Source of the DNA: Cryobacterium shii
Lineage (GTDB): Bacteria; Actinomycetota; Actinomycetes; Actinomycetales; Microbacteriaceae
Assembly (NCBI RefSeq): GCF_004402595.1
Contig: NZ_SOFY01000011.1
Span: 124,001 to 188,000 of the forward strand
Reading direction: 5' to 3'
DNA length: 64,000 bases
Position 1 is the stretch's first letter. Each line of letters opens with the position of its first letter. Under the pieces are notes generated by a model, which searched no databases, was not told the DNA's origin, and saw only the letters and a list, made by a program, of their open reading frames with translations. The position numbers and the translations under genes were made by a program. Positions 40,973 through 50,057 of the stretch are shown piece after piece.

Positions 40973-43134
40973 CGGGCGGGCGGCGGCGGGGCCGGGGCCG
41001 GACCGGATTCGGGCATGTCCACCCCGCCGTACTTCGCGTTGGCGACCGACATGACGGCCGGCCACATCCGGTGCCGGGCGGTGGCCGCCGAGCCGCTGTC
41101 GAAGGTGATGCCGCGCTGGTTCGCGTCCCCGGTCACACTGACCACGGCCGCAACGGTCGCGACCCGGGAACTGGCGCCCGCCATCCAGGTGTCCTTGGCG
41201 CCGTCCGTGGTTCCCGTCTTGCCGATCATCGAGACCTTCGGCACGGTGGTGCCGTACGACGCGGTGGCGGTGCCGCCCGTCATCACCCGCTTCATGGCGA
41301 AGACCATGCCCGCGGCCACGGCCGGGGTCACGGATTCGGTGCACCGCGACGCCGGCACGGGCAATTCTTTGCCGTAGGAGTCGACGATCCGGTCGATCGC
41401 AATCGGCGAACACGTCGTGCCGCGGTTCGCGATGCCCGCGAAAGCGACGGCCATGGTCAACGGCGCCAGTTCGTTCGTGCCGATGACGGATGCCGCGGTC
41501 TGTTCCAGGGGGCCACCGTCGGCGCCGTGCACGTCGAAGGCTTCGGCCCGCTGCCGGATGTTGCACAGGTCGAGCTGCTTCGCCATCCCGATGAAGCCCG
41601 TGTTGATGGAGCCGAGCGTGGCTTCGAGTGCGCTGTAGTTGGCGCCGCTCTCCCCCTCGTCGTTCCTCGGGTTCCAGCCCTGGGAATCGTAGTTCTGTGG
41701 GCCGCGGCAGTGGTCGGCGAAGGTGCCCCAGTTCGACCTCGGCGCCGAAGCGACGCGGTTCTCCAGCCGGTGTCCGGTGGCCAGCCACTCCGCCAGCGTG
41801 AAGACCTTGTAGGTGGATCCGGGCTGGAAACCGCTCGACCCACCCTCGTTGTAGTCGGTGTTGTAGTTGATGCCGCTGTAGGTGGCGCTGGTCTCGGTCA
41901 CGGCGGGATCCTGGCTGTACTGCTTGTTCTGAGTCATGGCCAGCACCCGCCCGGTGCCGACCTCCACACTGGTGATGACGGCGCCGAGGTCCCAGCCCGG
42001 GTAGGTCATCGGCACATTGGCCTTCAGAGTCGTCTCGGCCGCGTTCTGCAGGTCCAGGTCGAGGGTGGTGTAGATGTTGAAGCCGCCACGGCGGAAGTTG
42101 AGCAGGCGCGCGTCCTCATCCTCCCCGAACGTCGGGTCGTTCCTGAGCAGGTGCGTCACGTAGTCGCAGAAATAGGCGCTGCCGCCGGCGGTCTGGCAGC
42201 CGGTGCTCGGCTCAGTGATCACCGGCTCAATCGGAGCGGCGATCGCGGCCTGGTATTCGGCCGGCGTGATCTTCTTGTACTTCTGCATCTCCCGCAGGAT
42301 GTAGTCGCGGCGTTCCTTGTTGGCGGCGTACCCGTTGGCCACGCCGTTCGTCGCGCTCGCCGGCAGGTCGAGCTGGAACTTGACCGGGTTGTTCACGATG
42401 GCCACGAGGCTGGCCGCCTGCGGCAGGGTCAGCGCGGCCGCGCTCGTGTTGTAGTAGTACTCCGCGGCCGCCTCGATCCCGTACACGGTGCCGCCGAACC
42501 CGATGATGTTGAGGTACTGGCGCAGGATGTCGTTCTTGGCGTACTTCTTCTCCACCCCGATGGCCAGGCGCATCTCCTTGATCTTACGGTCCGGACTGGT
42601 CTCGGTGACCGCGTCGTAACACCGCTGACGGATCCTCTGGTCGGTCATCACCTCGCACTTCTGCACCCGCACGTTCTTGACGAATTGCTGGGTGATCGAC
42701 GACCCGCCCTGTGTCTCACCGCCGAGGAAGGTCTTGACGGCCGCCCGGGCGGTGCCCTGCGCGTCGACACCGCCGTGGTCGTAGAAGCGCGGGTCCTCGC
42801 TGGCGATGGTGGCGTCTTTGACGTACGGGCTGATGTTCTCCCAGGCGACCTCGATCCGGTTCTGCTCGTAGAAGGAGGCGAGCAGCACCGGTGAGCCGTC
42901 GCTGTGCGTGGCGTAGATGTTGCTCTTCTGGGACAGCCGGTCGATGGCGAGGTAATTCGGCAGATTCTCGAACACGTTGATGGTGTCGCTGGTGGCGATG
43001 CCGGTGAGGGCCACGACGGGCGTGACGGCGGCGCCGACGAGCAGACCCCCCGATACGCTGATGGCCACGAGGCCGAGGATGCCCCCGATGATTCCGCCTG
43101 CCGTCCGCCGCTCCGCGAAGCCGGACTTACCCAT
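40969..43134 (-). CDS. Bifunctional penicillin-binding protein (transglycosylase/transpeptidase)
   Basis: A 721-residue class A PBP from the ATG at 43132-43134. One N-terminal membrane helix (about residues 14-45) is followed by a GT51 domain: ATIASEDPRFYDHGGVD with the catalytic Glu and GGSSITQQFVKN. The transpeptidase domain has GSTYKVF (SxxK), SINTGF (SxN) and IGKTGTTDG (KTG). It polymerises and cross-links peptidoglycan outside the membrane. The C-terminus is Pro-rich. In-frame upstream starts exist, so the exact N-terminus is uncertain. Confidence 0.92.
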   Translation of the reverse strand: MGKSGFAERRTAGGIIGGILGLVAISVSGGLLVGAAVTPVVALTGIATSDTINVFENLPNYLAIDRLSQKSNIYATHSDGSPVLLASFYEQNRIEVAWENISPYVKDATIASEDPRFYDHGGVDAQGTARAAVKTFLGGETQGGSSITQQFVKNVRVQKCEVMTDQRIRQRCYDAVTETSPDRKIKEMRLAIGVEKKYAKNDILRQYLNIIGFGGTVYGIEAAAEYYYNTSAAALTLPQAASLVAIVNNPVKFQLDLPASATNGVANGYAANKERRDYILREMQKYKKITPAEYQAAIAAPIEPVITEPSTGCQTAGGSAYFCDYVTHLLRNDPTFGEDEDARLLNFRRGGFNIYTTLDLDLQNAAETTLKANVPMTYPGWDLGAVITSVEVGTGRVLAMTQNKQYSQDPAVTETSATYSGINYNTDYNEGGSSGFQPGSTYKVFTLAEWLATGHRLENRVASAPRSNWGTFADHCRGPQNYDSQGWNPRNDEGESGANYSALEATLGSINTGFIGMAKQLDLCNIRQRAEAFDVHGADGGPLEQTAASVIGTNELAPLTMAVAFAGIANRGTTCSPIAIDRIVDSYGKELPVPASRCTESVTPAVAAGMVFAMKRVMTGGTATASYGTTVPKVSMIGKTGTTDGAKDTWMAGASSRVATVAAVVSVTGDANQRGITFDSGSAATARHRMWPAVMSVANAKYGGVDMPESGPAPAPPPPAR

Positions 43135-43234
43135 TCCACCACCCCAGTTCCACGCGTGCACGAATCTCCGATCATGGAACCGCGGGAGCCGGAGGGGCGC
43201 TAGGGGGTTGCAGGCGCCCTCCATCGGTGGCAGA

Positions 43235-43270
43235 CGAAAGGCCCGGCAGCGAATGCTGCCAGGCCTTTCG
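43235..43270 (-). terminator. Hairpin terminator
   Basis: CGAAAGGCCCGGCAGC (43235-43250) pairs with GCTGCCAGGCCTTTCG (43255-43270) with one mismatch and a four-base loop. It begins 18 bases downstream of the stop of the 43288-43761 minus-strand gene, which it probably terminates before the PBP gene. Confidence 0.8.
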
Positions 43271-43287
43271 AGACGGATGGACGCTGA

Positions 43288-43761
43288 CTAGACCGTGGTG
43301 GTCTTCGACCGGGCCGGGACCAGGGTCAGGATGGACCAGCCGAACAGGCCGACCAGGACGCCGATGGCCGTTGCGAAGACGGAGACGCCGAACGCGAGGA
43401 TGGAGGTGAAGAGCGAAGCGCGCAGGAGCGAGGCGGTCATGACCGTGGGGCGGGTCGGATCGTCCTGCTCGAGCTGGGCGTAGGTCTTGCCGCCGCTGGC
43501 CTTCATGGCGCGGTGGTTGATGATGTCGGCCTGCGCGAACGCGGAGAAGGGCCCGACGACGGGAGCGCCGGCCAGGAAGGATGCGTCTTCGGCGACTGTA
43601 ATGTTCTCTTCGCCGAGTTGGCTGCTGACCGTGCCGTAACCGAGTCCGCCGACGACGAGGAGAAGGATGCCGCCGATGATGCCGAGCACGCCGACCAGCC
43701 GGACCATTCCCGCCTTCCCGGTGCTCAGGCCGAATGTTGCCGGGATCGTTGACGTTGTCAT
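43288..43761 (-). CDS. Small membrane protein, unknown function (LigA-like annotation group)
   Basis: A 157-residue protein with one hydrophobic segment at about 22-43 (VLGIIGGILLLVVGGLGYG) and one or two more at about 115-150. The loop between is polar (DIINHRAMKASGGKTYAQLE). Similar actinobacterial proteins are often annotated as aromatic ring-opening dioxygenase LigA, which is misleading: no dioxygenase motif is present. GAGAGG lies upstream of the ATG. It stands alone between two hairpin terminators, so it has its own transcript. Confidence 0.7.
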   Translation of the reverse strand: MTTSTIPATFGLSTGKAGMVRLVGVLGIIGGILLLVVGGLGYGTVSSQLGEENITVAEDASFLAGAPVVGPFSAFAQADIINHRAMKASGGKTYAQLEQDDPTRPTVMTASLLRASLFTSILAFGVSVFATAIGVLVGLFGWSILTLVPARSKTTTV

Positions 43762-43869
43762 CGTTTTGCCTCTCGTCGTGGCACGAAAGCCGTGTCACTG
43801 TTCCGATCTCAGTTTAGAAATCCTGCAAGCGTTTTCATCGATACGCATGCACTTTGCCCCCTGACTGGG

Positions 43870-43918
43870 GACACAGAAAAGGCGCAGCATCTGTAAGATT
43901 CCGCGCCTTTTCTGTGTC
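43870..43918 (-). terminator. Strong hairpin terminator after pflA
   Basis: Perfect 16-bp inverted repeat, GACACAGAAAAGGCGC (43870-43885) with its complement at 43903-43918, around a 17-base loop. It begins 26 bases beyond the pflA stop on the minus strand. Confidence 0.88.
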
Positions 43919-43943
43919 GTTCAGGTTGGACGACCCCTTCGGG

Positions 43944-44801
43944 TCAGAAGACCGTCAGGCCCCGGGCCTCGAACTGGCCCCGCACTCGTTCCAGCAGGTC
44001 CTCATCCGGCGGATGGGCCCCGTGCAGCGGATACGGGATTTTCAGCCGGTCCCACTTGTCTTCCCCCATCTGGTGGAAGGGCAGGACCTCGACTCGCTCG
44101 ACATTCGGCCAGCGCGACACGATCTCGGCGACGGCGTCGACATTGTCGACGGCATCCGTCAGCCCCGGCACGAGCACGAAACGAACCCAGACGGGAATAT
44201 TGCGTTCTGCCAGCCGGTCACCGAAAGCGATCGTCGGTGCGAGCTCGCGCCCGGTCACCTCTTTATAGGTCTCCGGGATGCCCGACTTGACGTCGAGCAA
44301 CACGAGGTCGAGGTTGTCCAACAGCTTGTCGGACGCGCTCTTGCCCAGGAACCCGGAGGTGTCCAAGGTGGTGTGCACGCCCAGCTTGTGGCACTCCTCG
44401 AACATCCGCGTCACGAACGCCGGCTGCATCAACGGTTCACCACCGGAGATGGTCAGACCGCCGCCGGTCGCGTCGAAGACGCCTTTGTAGCGCTCGACCC
44501 GCGTGACGAGGTCGTCGAGGGTAGTGAGCAACCCGTCCTTCATTTTCCAGGTGTCCGGGTTGTGGCAGTACTGGCAACGCAACAGGCACCCCGACAGGAA
44601 GAGTGTCATGCGCGTGCCAGGACCGTCAACGGCCGTGACCAGTTCCCACGAGTGGACACTGGCAACGGAACCGTTGTGGATCGCTTCCATCTCGAGGTGG
44701 TGGAGTTCAGCCAGTTCGGCCTGCTCACTGCTGACGGATGAACCGTCCACCAGGTCGATCGCCGGGCCGGCGCCGGGTAGGCCGAGGTTTACTGCTGCCA
44801 T
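43944..44801 (-). CDS. pflA: Pyruvate formate-lyase activating enzyme
   Basis: A 285-residue radical SAM enzyme. CLLRCQYCHNPDTW is the CxxxCxxC cluster motif with the typical PFL-activase HNPDTW; GGGLTISGGEPLMQP is the SAM-binding GGE motif and LDTSGFLG follows. It uses SAM to abstract hydrogen from the glycine of PflB. About 40 extra residues precede the usual VHSWELVTAVDGPG start; the annotated ATG has AGGACG upstream. It follows pflB by 46 bases. Confidence 0.95.
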   Translation of the reverse strand: MAAVNLGLPGAGPAIDLVDGSSVSSEQAELAELHHLEMEAIHNGSVASVHSWELVTAVDGPGTRMTLFLSGCLLRCQYCHNPDTWKMKDGLLTTLDDLVTRVERYKGVFDATGGGLTISGGEPLMQPAFVTRMFEECHKLGVHTTLDTSGFLGKSASDKLLDNLDLVLLDVKSGIPETYKEVTGRELAPTIAFGDRLAERNIPVWVRFVLVPGLTDAVDNVDAVAEIVSRWPNVERVEVLPFHQMGEDKWDRLKIPYPLHGAHPPDEDLLERVRGQFEARGLTVF

Positions 44802-44847
44802 TGTCTCGTCCTACTCAGCGTCGCCGCGGGTGTGTGATCGGTGGAAA

Positions 44848-47112
44848 TTAGTGCGAGTGGAACGTGCGGCTGATGACATCCATCTGCTGCTCGCGGGTCA
44901 GTCGAACGAAGTTCACCGCGTAGCCGGAGACGCGAATCGTCAGCTGCGGGTAGTTCTCCGGGTGTGCCATGGCGTCTTCAAGCGTGTCGCGGTTGAGCAC
45001 ATTCACGTTGATGTGGTAGCCGGTTGCCGACGTGAACGCGTCGATGAGGCCGACCAGGCTGGTGATCTGCTCTTCCTTGGTGTGGCCGAGACCACTGGGA
45101 ATGACCGTGTTGGTCAGCGAGATGCCGTCCTGCGCTTCACTGTAGGGAAGCTTGGCGACGCTGAGCGCCGACGCGAGCATTCCGTGGGTGTCGCGGCCGT
45201 TCATCGGGTTGGCACCCGGAGCGAACGACTCGCCCGCACGGCGGCCGTCCGGCGTGTTGCCGGTGGCCTTGCCGTAGACCACGTTAGACGTGATCGTCAG
45301 GATCGACTGGGTGTGGATGGCGCCACGGTAGGTCGGGTGCTTGCGGATCATCTTCATGAACCGCTCCATCACGTCGACGGCGATGGTGTCGACACGGTCG
45401 TCGTCGTTACCGAACTGGGGGAATTCGCCCTCGATCGTGTAGTCGACAACCAGGCCGGTCTCGTCGCGCACCGGGCGGACCTTGGCGTACTTGATGGCCG
45501 ACAGGGAGTCGGCGACCACGCTCAGGCCGGCGATGCCGCAGGCCAGCGTGCGAATGATCTCCTTGTCGTGCAGCGCCATTTCGAGACGCTCGTAGGCGTA
45601 CTTGTCGTGCATGTAGTGAATGCAGTTCAAGGCCGTGACGTAGGTCTCGGCGAGCCATTCGAGCGTTTCCAGGTAGGCCGGGAAGACGGTGTCGTAGGAC
45701 AGGATCTCTTCGTCGTTCGGCGTGGTGGCCGGGGCGATCTGCTTACCGGACACCTCGTCTTTTCCGCCGTTGATCGAGTACAGCAGCGCCTTGACGGCGT
45801 TGACGCGGGCACCGAAGAACTGCATCTGCTTGCCGACGCGCATCGGCGAGACACAGCAGGCGATCGCGGCGTCGTCACCCATCTCGGCGCGGATGATCTC
45901 GTCGGACTCGAACTGGATGGCCGAGGTGTCGATCGACACCTGGGCGCAGAAACGCTTGAAGCCGTCGGGCAGGGCGTCGCTCCAGAGAACGGTGAGGTTC
46001 GGCTCGGGTGCGGCGCCGATGTTGTACAGCGTCTGCAGGAACCGGAAGGTCGTCTTGGTGACGAGCGGGCGCCCGTCTTCACCGATGCCGGCGAGGGACT
46101 CGGTCACCCAGGTCGGGTCGCCGGCGAAGATCTCGTCATATTCCGGGGTGCGCAGGAAGCGCACGATCCGGAGCTTGATCACGAGGTCGTCGATGAGCTC
46201 CTGGGCCGTTTCCTCGGTCAGGGTGCCGGCGGCGAGGTCGCGCTCGATGTAGGCGTCGAGGAAGGCCGCGTTGCGACCGAACGACATGGCTGCACCGTTC
46301 TGCTCCTTGACGGCACCGAGGTAGGCGAAGTAGAGCCACTGCACAGCTTCGCGCGCGGTGGCGGCGGGCTTGGAGATGTCGGAGCCGTAGGTGGCCGCCA
46401 TCTGCACGAGTTCCTTGAGGGCCCGGATCTGCTCCGAGTTCTCCTCGCGGGCGCGGATGACGTCTTCGGTCGAGGGCTCCATGTCGATCTCGGCGCGGTC
46501 GTTCTTCTTGCCGGCGATCAGGGCGTCGACACCGTAGAGGGCAACGCGGCGGTAGTCGCCGATGATCCGGCCACGGCCGTACGCGTCGGGCAGACCCGTG
46601 ATCAGGTGGCTGCTGCGCGCACGGCGGACCGCGGGAGTGTAGGCGTCGAAGACGGCGGTGTTGTGCGTCTTGCGGTAGTCGGTGAAGATCTTCTCGAGTT
46701 CGGGAGACACGGGATAGCCGTAGGTCTCGAGCGAGGTGGCGACCATGCGCCAGCCGCCGAAGGGCATGATCGCGCGCTTGAGCGGCGCATCCGTCTGCAG
46801 GCCCACGATGACCTCGTTTGCCTGGTCGATGTATCCCGGGGCGTGAGCGGTAATGGAGGACGGCGTGGTCGCGTCTACGTCGTAGACGCCCTTACGGCGT
46901 TCCTCGGGGAACATCTCGGACAGCTTGGCCCAGATCCCCGTCGTACGGGCGGTTGCTCCGGCAAGGAAGCTCGCGTCGCCCGTGTAGGGCGTGTAATTGC
47001 GCTGAATGAAATCGCGCAGGTCGATCGAGTCCTGCCAGGGACCGGAGACGAAAGCCGGCAGGCCGGTCTCCGTCGTTCCCTTGTCGCTGCGAACACCGTC
47101 AGTAATCGTCAT
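44848..47112 (-). CDS. pflB: Pyruvate formate-lyase
   Basis: A 754-residue glycyl-radical enzyme that cleaves pyruvate with CoA into acetyl-CoA and formate under anoxia. [13 protein letters not shown] carries the adjacent catalytic cysteines; [13 protein letters not shown] near the C-terminus holds the radical glycine. GAGGAG lies twelve bases before the ATG. It forms a unit with pflA and is divergent from a GntR-type regulator. Together with narGHJI it points to a facultative anaerobic life style. Confidence 0.97.
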   Translation of the reverse strand: MTITDGVRSDKGTTETGLPAFVSGPWQDSIDLRDFIQRNYTPYTGDASFLAGATARTTGIWAKLSEMFPEERRKGVYDVDATTPSSITAHAPGYIDQANEVIVGLQTDAPLKRAIMPFGGWRMVATSLETYGYPVSPELEKIFTDYRKTHNTAVFDAYTPAVRRARSSHLITGLPDAYGRGRIIGDYRRVALYGVDALIAGKKNDRAEIDMEPSTEDVIRAREENSEQIRALKELVQMAATYGSDISKPAATAREAVQWLYFAYLGAVKEQNGAAMSFGRNAAFLDAYIERDLAAGTLTEETAQELIDDLVIKLRIVRFLRTPEYDEIFAGDPTWVTESLAGIGEDGRPLVTKTTFRFLQTLYNIGAAPEPNLTVLWSDALPDGFKRFCAQVSIDTSAIQFESDEIIRAEMGDDAAIACCVSPMRVGKQMQFFGARVNAVKALLYSINGGKDEVSGKQIAPATTPNDEEILSYDTVFPAYLETLEWLAETYVTALNCIHYMHDKYAYERLEMALHDKEIIRTLACGIAGLSVVADSLSAIKYAKVRPVRDETGLVVDYTIEGEFPQFGNDDDRVDTIAVDVMERFMKMIRKHPTYRGAIHTQSILTITSNVVYGKATGNTPDGRRAGESFAPGANPMNGRDTHGMLASALSVAKLPYSEAQDGISLTNTVIPSGLGHTKEEQITSLVGLIDAFTSATGYHINVNVLNRDTLEDAMAHPENYPQLTIRVSGYAVNFVRLTREQQMDVISRTFHSH

Positions 47113-47433
47113 CTAGATTGCTCTCCTCGTGGGATCGAGACACGCCCTCCGCGGAAGTGTCTCTCCCGCGGTCGGGCGCAGAGAGCAGGATCACGAGGCT
47201 CCGGCTAATGCGACGATGCACCGTGACTTGCCCTCTGTCTCAACCCTACTCCCGTCGAGGTGCCCGGCAGCGTATTCCTCGCGTTCTGGCTCTTCCGCGC
47301 TTTTTCGCGTGCCACGCACGCGCGCGGTTAAAAGGATGGCCACTCCCGATCCGGGTCCCGATAAGTGCCCGAAACAACTCGAAACTGCGTAAAACTTTGC
47401 ATCTATTGATGTATTTATGACTAGAATCGAGTT
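47113..47433. promoter_or_regulatory. Intergenic regulatory region between pflB and the GntR gene
   Basis: About 320 bases without a gene. It holds an inverted repeat GAGACAC/GTGTCTC (47137-47143 and 47157-47163) near the pflB side. On the other side is an AT-rich stretch with the CATC-N4-GATG palindrome (about 47401-47412) just before the TAGAAT -10 box of the GntR gene, a possible autoregulatory operator. No FNR-type site was seen. Confidence 0.5.
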
Positions 47434-48135
47434 ATGAGTTTCCTCCTGGAGTCCCGCGCGCCCGGCGCCGGTTCGGCGACGGCCGGCTCCTCCACCGCGG
47501 GTGCCTCCGCCGTGGGCCGCGTCTACGCGAAGGTGGCCGAGGGGATCATCTCGGGGGCACTGCCGGCGAGCTCCTTCATCACCGAAGGCGAGGTCGCCGA
47601 GGCGCTCTCCGTCAGCCGCACCCCCGTGCGAGAGGCCTTCCTCACCCTCCAGGCGCACGGTCTGCTCACGCTCTTCCCCAAGAAGGGCGCGGTCGTCACC
47701 GCGGTGGACGACGCAGAGACGGCCGAGCTGCTTCAGGTGCGCGTGATGCTCGAGACCGCCGCTGTCCCCCGCCTGGCCGAGCGGCCGCAGGACATCCCGG
47801 CCGTGGACGCCGAGCTGCAGGACCTGATCGGGGTGCAGCTGGATGCCGCCGCCGCCGGCGACCTGCTCACGTTCGCCCGCGCAGACCACCGATTCCACAC
47901 CCGCATCGTCGACGAGACCCGCAACCGGGTCATCGACGACATGTACACGCGGCTGGGGCCGCGGCTCGAGCGCCTCATCCACCGGGCCGCCAGCCGGGAT
48001 CCCCGCAACCTCGACCGACTCGTCGCCGAGCACAGGGTGCTGGCCGGGCACCTGCGCGCCGGTGACACCCCGTCCTACGAGATCGCCCTCCGCCAGCACG
48101 TGGAGGACGGTCATCACGCGCACCTCGCGCCCTGA
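47434..48135 (+). CDS. GntR-family regulator with FCD domain
   Basis: A 233-residue regulator. The winged helix (about 30-95) reads VYAKVAEGIISGALP, SVSRTPVREAFLTLQAHGLL; the C-terminal FCD helical domain follows with RADHRFHTRIVDETRN, whose Asp/His residues bind metal and ligand in the family. A TAGAAT box lies six bases before the ATG, so the transcript is probably leaderless. It precedes an MFS transporter, which it may control; the ligand is unknown. Confidence 0.9.
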   Translation: MSFLLESRAPGAGSATAGSSTAGASAVGRVYAKVAEGIISGALPASSFITEGEVAEALSVSRTPVREAFLTLQAHGLLTLFPKKGAVVTAVDDAETAELLQVRVMLETAAVPRLAERPQDIPAVDAELQDLIGVQLDAAAAGDLLTFARADHRFHTRIVDETRNRVIDDMYTRLGPRLERLIHRAASRDPRNLDRLVAEHRVLAGHLRAGDTPSYEIALRQHVEDGHHAHLAP

Positions 48136-48198
48136 TCCTCCGCGCCGTCCATCCGCATCTTCCTCCGCATCCCCGCAGCACACGTTCCAGAAAGATTC

Positions 48199-49404
48199 AT
48201 GACTTCCCGCCGTACCGTTCCACCTTGGCAACTCGCCGCACCCGCCCTCTTCGTCATGGCCTGGGGCGGGAACCATTTCACCCCCCTTCTGCACATGTAC
48301 GAGTCGCTCGGCCACTACTCCGCCGTGATGGCCGATCTCTTCCTCGGTTTCTACGTGGTCGGCCTGATCCCCGGACTACTGCTGGCGGGGGCGCTGTCGG
48401 ACCGGTACGGCCGCAAACCGCTGTCGGTTGCCGGCGTGCTGATCGGAATCGCGGCCAGCATCCTTCTCGGCCTCGGCTTCACGAGCGGCATCATGCTCTC
48501 GCTGGGACGGTTGCTGGCCGGCCTGAGCGTGGGCGTCGCCATGAGCGTGGGAACCGCCTGGCTCAAGGAGCTCTCCGGCCCGCCGTTCGACCGCCGAGCC
48601 GGCCGCACCGCCGGCGCCCGGCGGCCCGCACTCACTCTCACGCTCGGCTTCGGGCTCGGCGCGGGGGTGGCCGGCGGTCTGGCCCAGTGGGGGCCGCTGC
48701 CGACGCTGACCCCGTACCTGGTGCACATCGTTCTAAGCCTGCTGGTTCTCCCCTGGCTCGCCCGGGCCCCCGAAACCGTTCCTCACCACCGGGCACACCG
48801 CCCGTTCTGGCAGGACCTCGCTGTTCCGCTCGCCGGTCACCGCCGGTTCCTGCGGCTGATCGCGCCCTCCGCGCCCTGGGTCTTCGGTGCCGCCGGAATC
48901 GCCTATGCGATCATGCCCAAGCTCGTGGAAGACCGGCTGGGCGACTTCAACCTGGCCTATGCGACGCTCCTCACCGTAGTCACCCTCGGCACCGGCGCCC
49001 TCGTGCAGCCGCAGGTGGCCCGCATCAACCGGGTCACCGGCGGGCAGGCACTCGTGGCCGGCATGTCGGTGATGCTGCTGGGCGTGCTGTTCTCGGTGAT
49101 CACGGCCATCGTGCGCTCTCCCGTTCTCGCCCTTCTCACGGCCGTGGTGCTCGGCGCCGCCTACGGGATCAGCATCGTCGCCGGCCTGGTCGAAATCCAA
49201 CGGATCTCGACCCCCGCCAACCTCGCCGGACTGACCGGGGTGTACTACAGCCTGACCTACATCGGATTCCTGCTGCCGGTCGTGTTCGCCTGGCTCAACT
49301 CGGTTGCCGATTACACCACTCTGATGTCCATCCTGATGGTCGTCTGCCTGCTCTGCCTCATCCTGGTGACGCACGAAAGCCGCCGCGGCTCCGCACCCCG
49401 GTGA
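48199..49404 (+). CDS. MFS transporter
   Basis: A 401-residue, twelve-helix transporter. GALSDRYGRKPLSVAG is motif A between helices two and three; the motif-A-like loop in the second half is weak. The central cytoplasmic loop is short. It starts 63 bases after the GntR gene on the same strand. The substrate cannot be told from sequence; efflux of a small metabolite sensed by the GntR protein is the simplest guess. Confidence 0.85.
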   Translation: MTSRRTVPPWQLAAPALFVMAWGGNHFTPLLHMYESLGHYSAVMADLFLGFYVVGLIPGLLLAGALSDRYGRKPLSVAGVLIGIAASILLGLGFTSGIMLSLGRLLAGLSVGVAMSVGTAWLKELSGPPFDRRAGRTAGARRPALTLTLGFGLGAGVAGGLAQWGPLPTLTPYLVHIVLSLLVLPWLARAPETVPHHRAHRPFWQDLAVPLAGHRRFLRLIAPSAPWVFGAAGIAYAIMPKLVEDRLGDFNLAYATLLTVVTLGTGALVQPQVARINRVTGGQALVAGMSVMLLGVLFSVITAIVRSPVLALLTAVVLGAAYGISIVAGLVEIQRISTPANLAGLTGVYYSLTYIGFLLPVVFAWLNSVADYTTLMSILMVVCLLCLILVTHESRRGSAPR

Positions 49405-49450
49405 ACCGGCCACGCGGTGCGGCCCGTCCCCATTCGGTATCCTCCTGTCT

Positions 49451-49981
49451 ATGCGCTATTCCCTCCGGCCCCTCCGTGCCGACGACTCCGACTCGCTGCT
49501 CGCGCTCAACAACACCGCCGTTCCGGCCGTCAACCCCCACGATGAGAGCAGTCTGGCCGCGCTCCTGGCGGCGAGCAGCCTGGCGATCGCGGTGGTGGAG
49601 GACAGCCGGCCGGACGAGATTCTCGGCTTCGCGGTGGTCTTCGCCGTGGCCGCCGACTATGCCAGCGAGAACTATCGCTGGTTCTCGGCCCAATCCGATG
49701 ATTTCCTCTACGTCGACCGCATCGTGGTCTCGTCCGACGCCCGGAACCGGGGCCTCGGCCGGGTGCTGTACGCGGCCATCTTCGAGGCCGCCCGCGCCGC
49801 CGAAGTCTCCCGGGTGTTCTGCGAGGTCAACGTCGCGCCGCCCAACCCCCGGTCCCTGGCTTTCCACGCCCGCCTCGGCTTCGGCGAAATCGGCCGTCAG
49901 TCGACCAAGAACGACACGGTGGTCGTGTCCCTGCTCTCGGCGTCCGCGGAGGTCCGCCCGGAGCTCCCGGTCCCGGCCTGA
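49451..49981 (+). CDS. GNAT-family N-acetyltransferase
   Basis: A 176-residue acetyltransferase. YVDRIVVSSDARNRGLGRVLY is the acetyl-CoA-binding motif A region (R-N-R-G-L-G), and VNVAPPNPRSLAFHARLGF is motif B. The substrate is unknown. TATCCT at 49438-49443 lies seven bases before the ATG, with no ribosome-binding site, so it is a likely leaderless gene. Confidence 0.88.
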   Translation: MRYSLRPLRADDSDSLLALNNTAVPAVNPHDESSLAALLAASSLAIAVVEDSRPDEILGFAVVFAVAADYASENYRWFSAQSDDFLYVDRIVVSSDARNRGLGRVLYAAIFEAARAAEVSRVFCEVNVAPPNPRSLAFHARLGFGEIGRQSTKNDTVVVSLLSASAEVRPELPVPA

Positions 49982-50057
49982 GCCACCGGCGCGGTGATCG
50001 TACCGGTCCCGGCCGGGAGCTGTCACGGCGCACCCCCCGCAGGCGTACGCTGGCGCT

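Noticed and set aside
47113-47433. A small RNA or tRNA in the pflB-GntR gap
   Set aside because: No cloverleaf, CCA end or strong terminator hairpin was found; only short regulatory palindromes.
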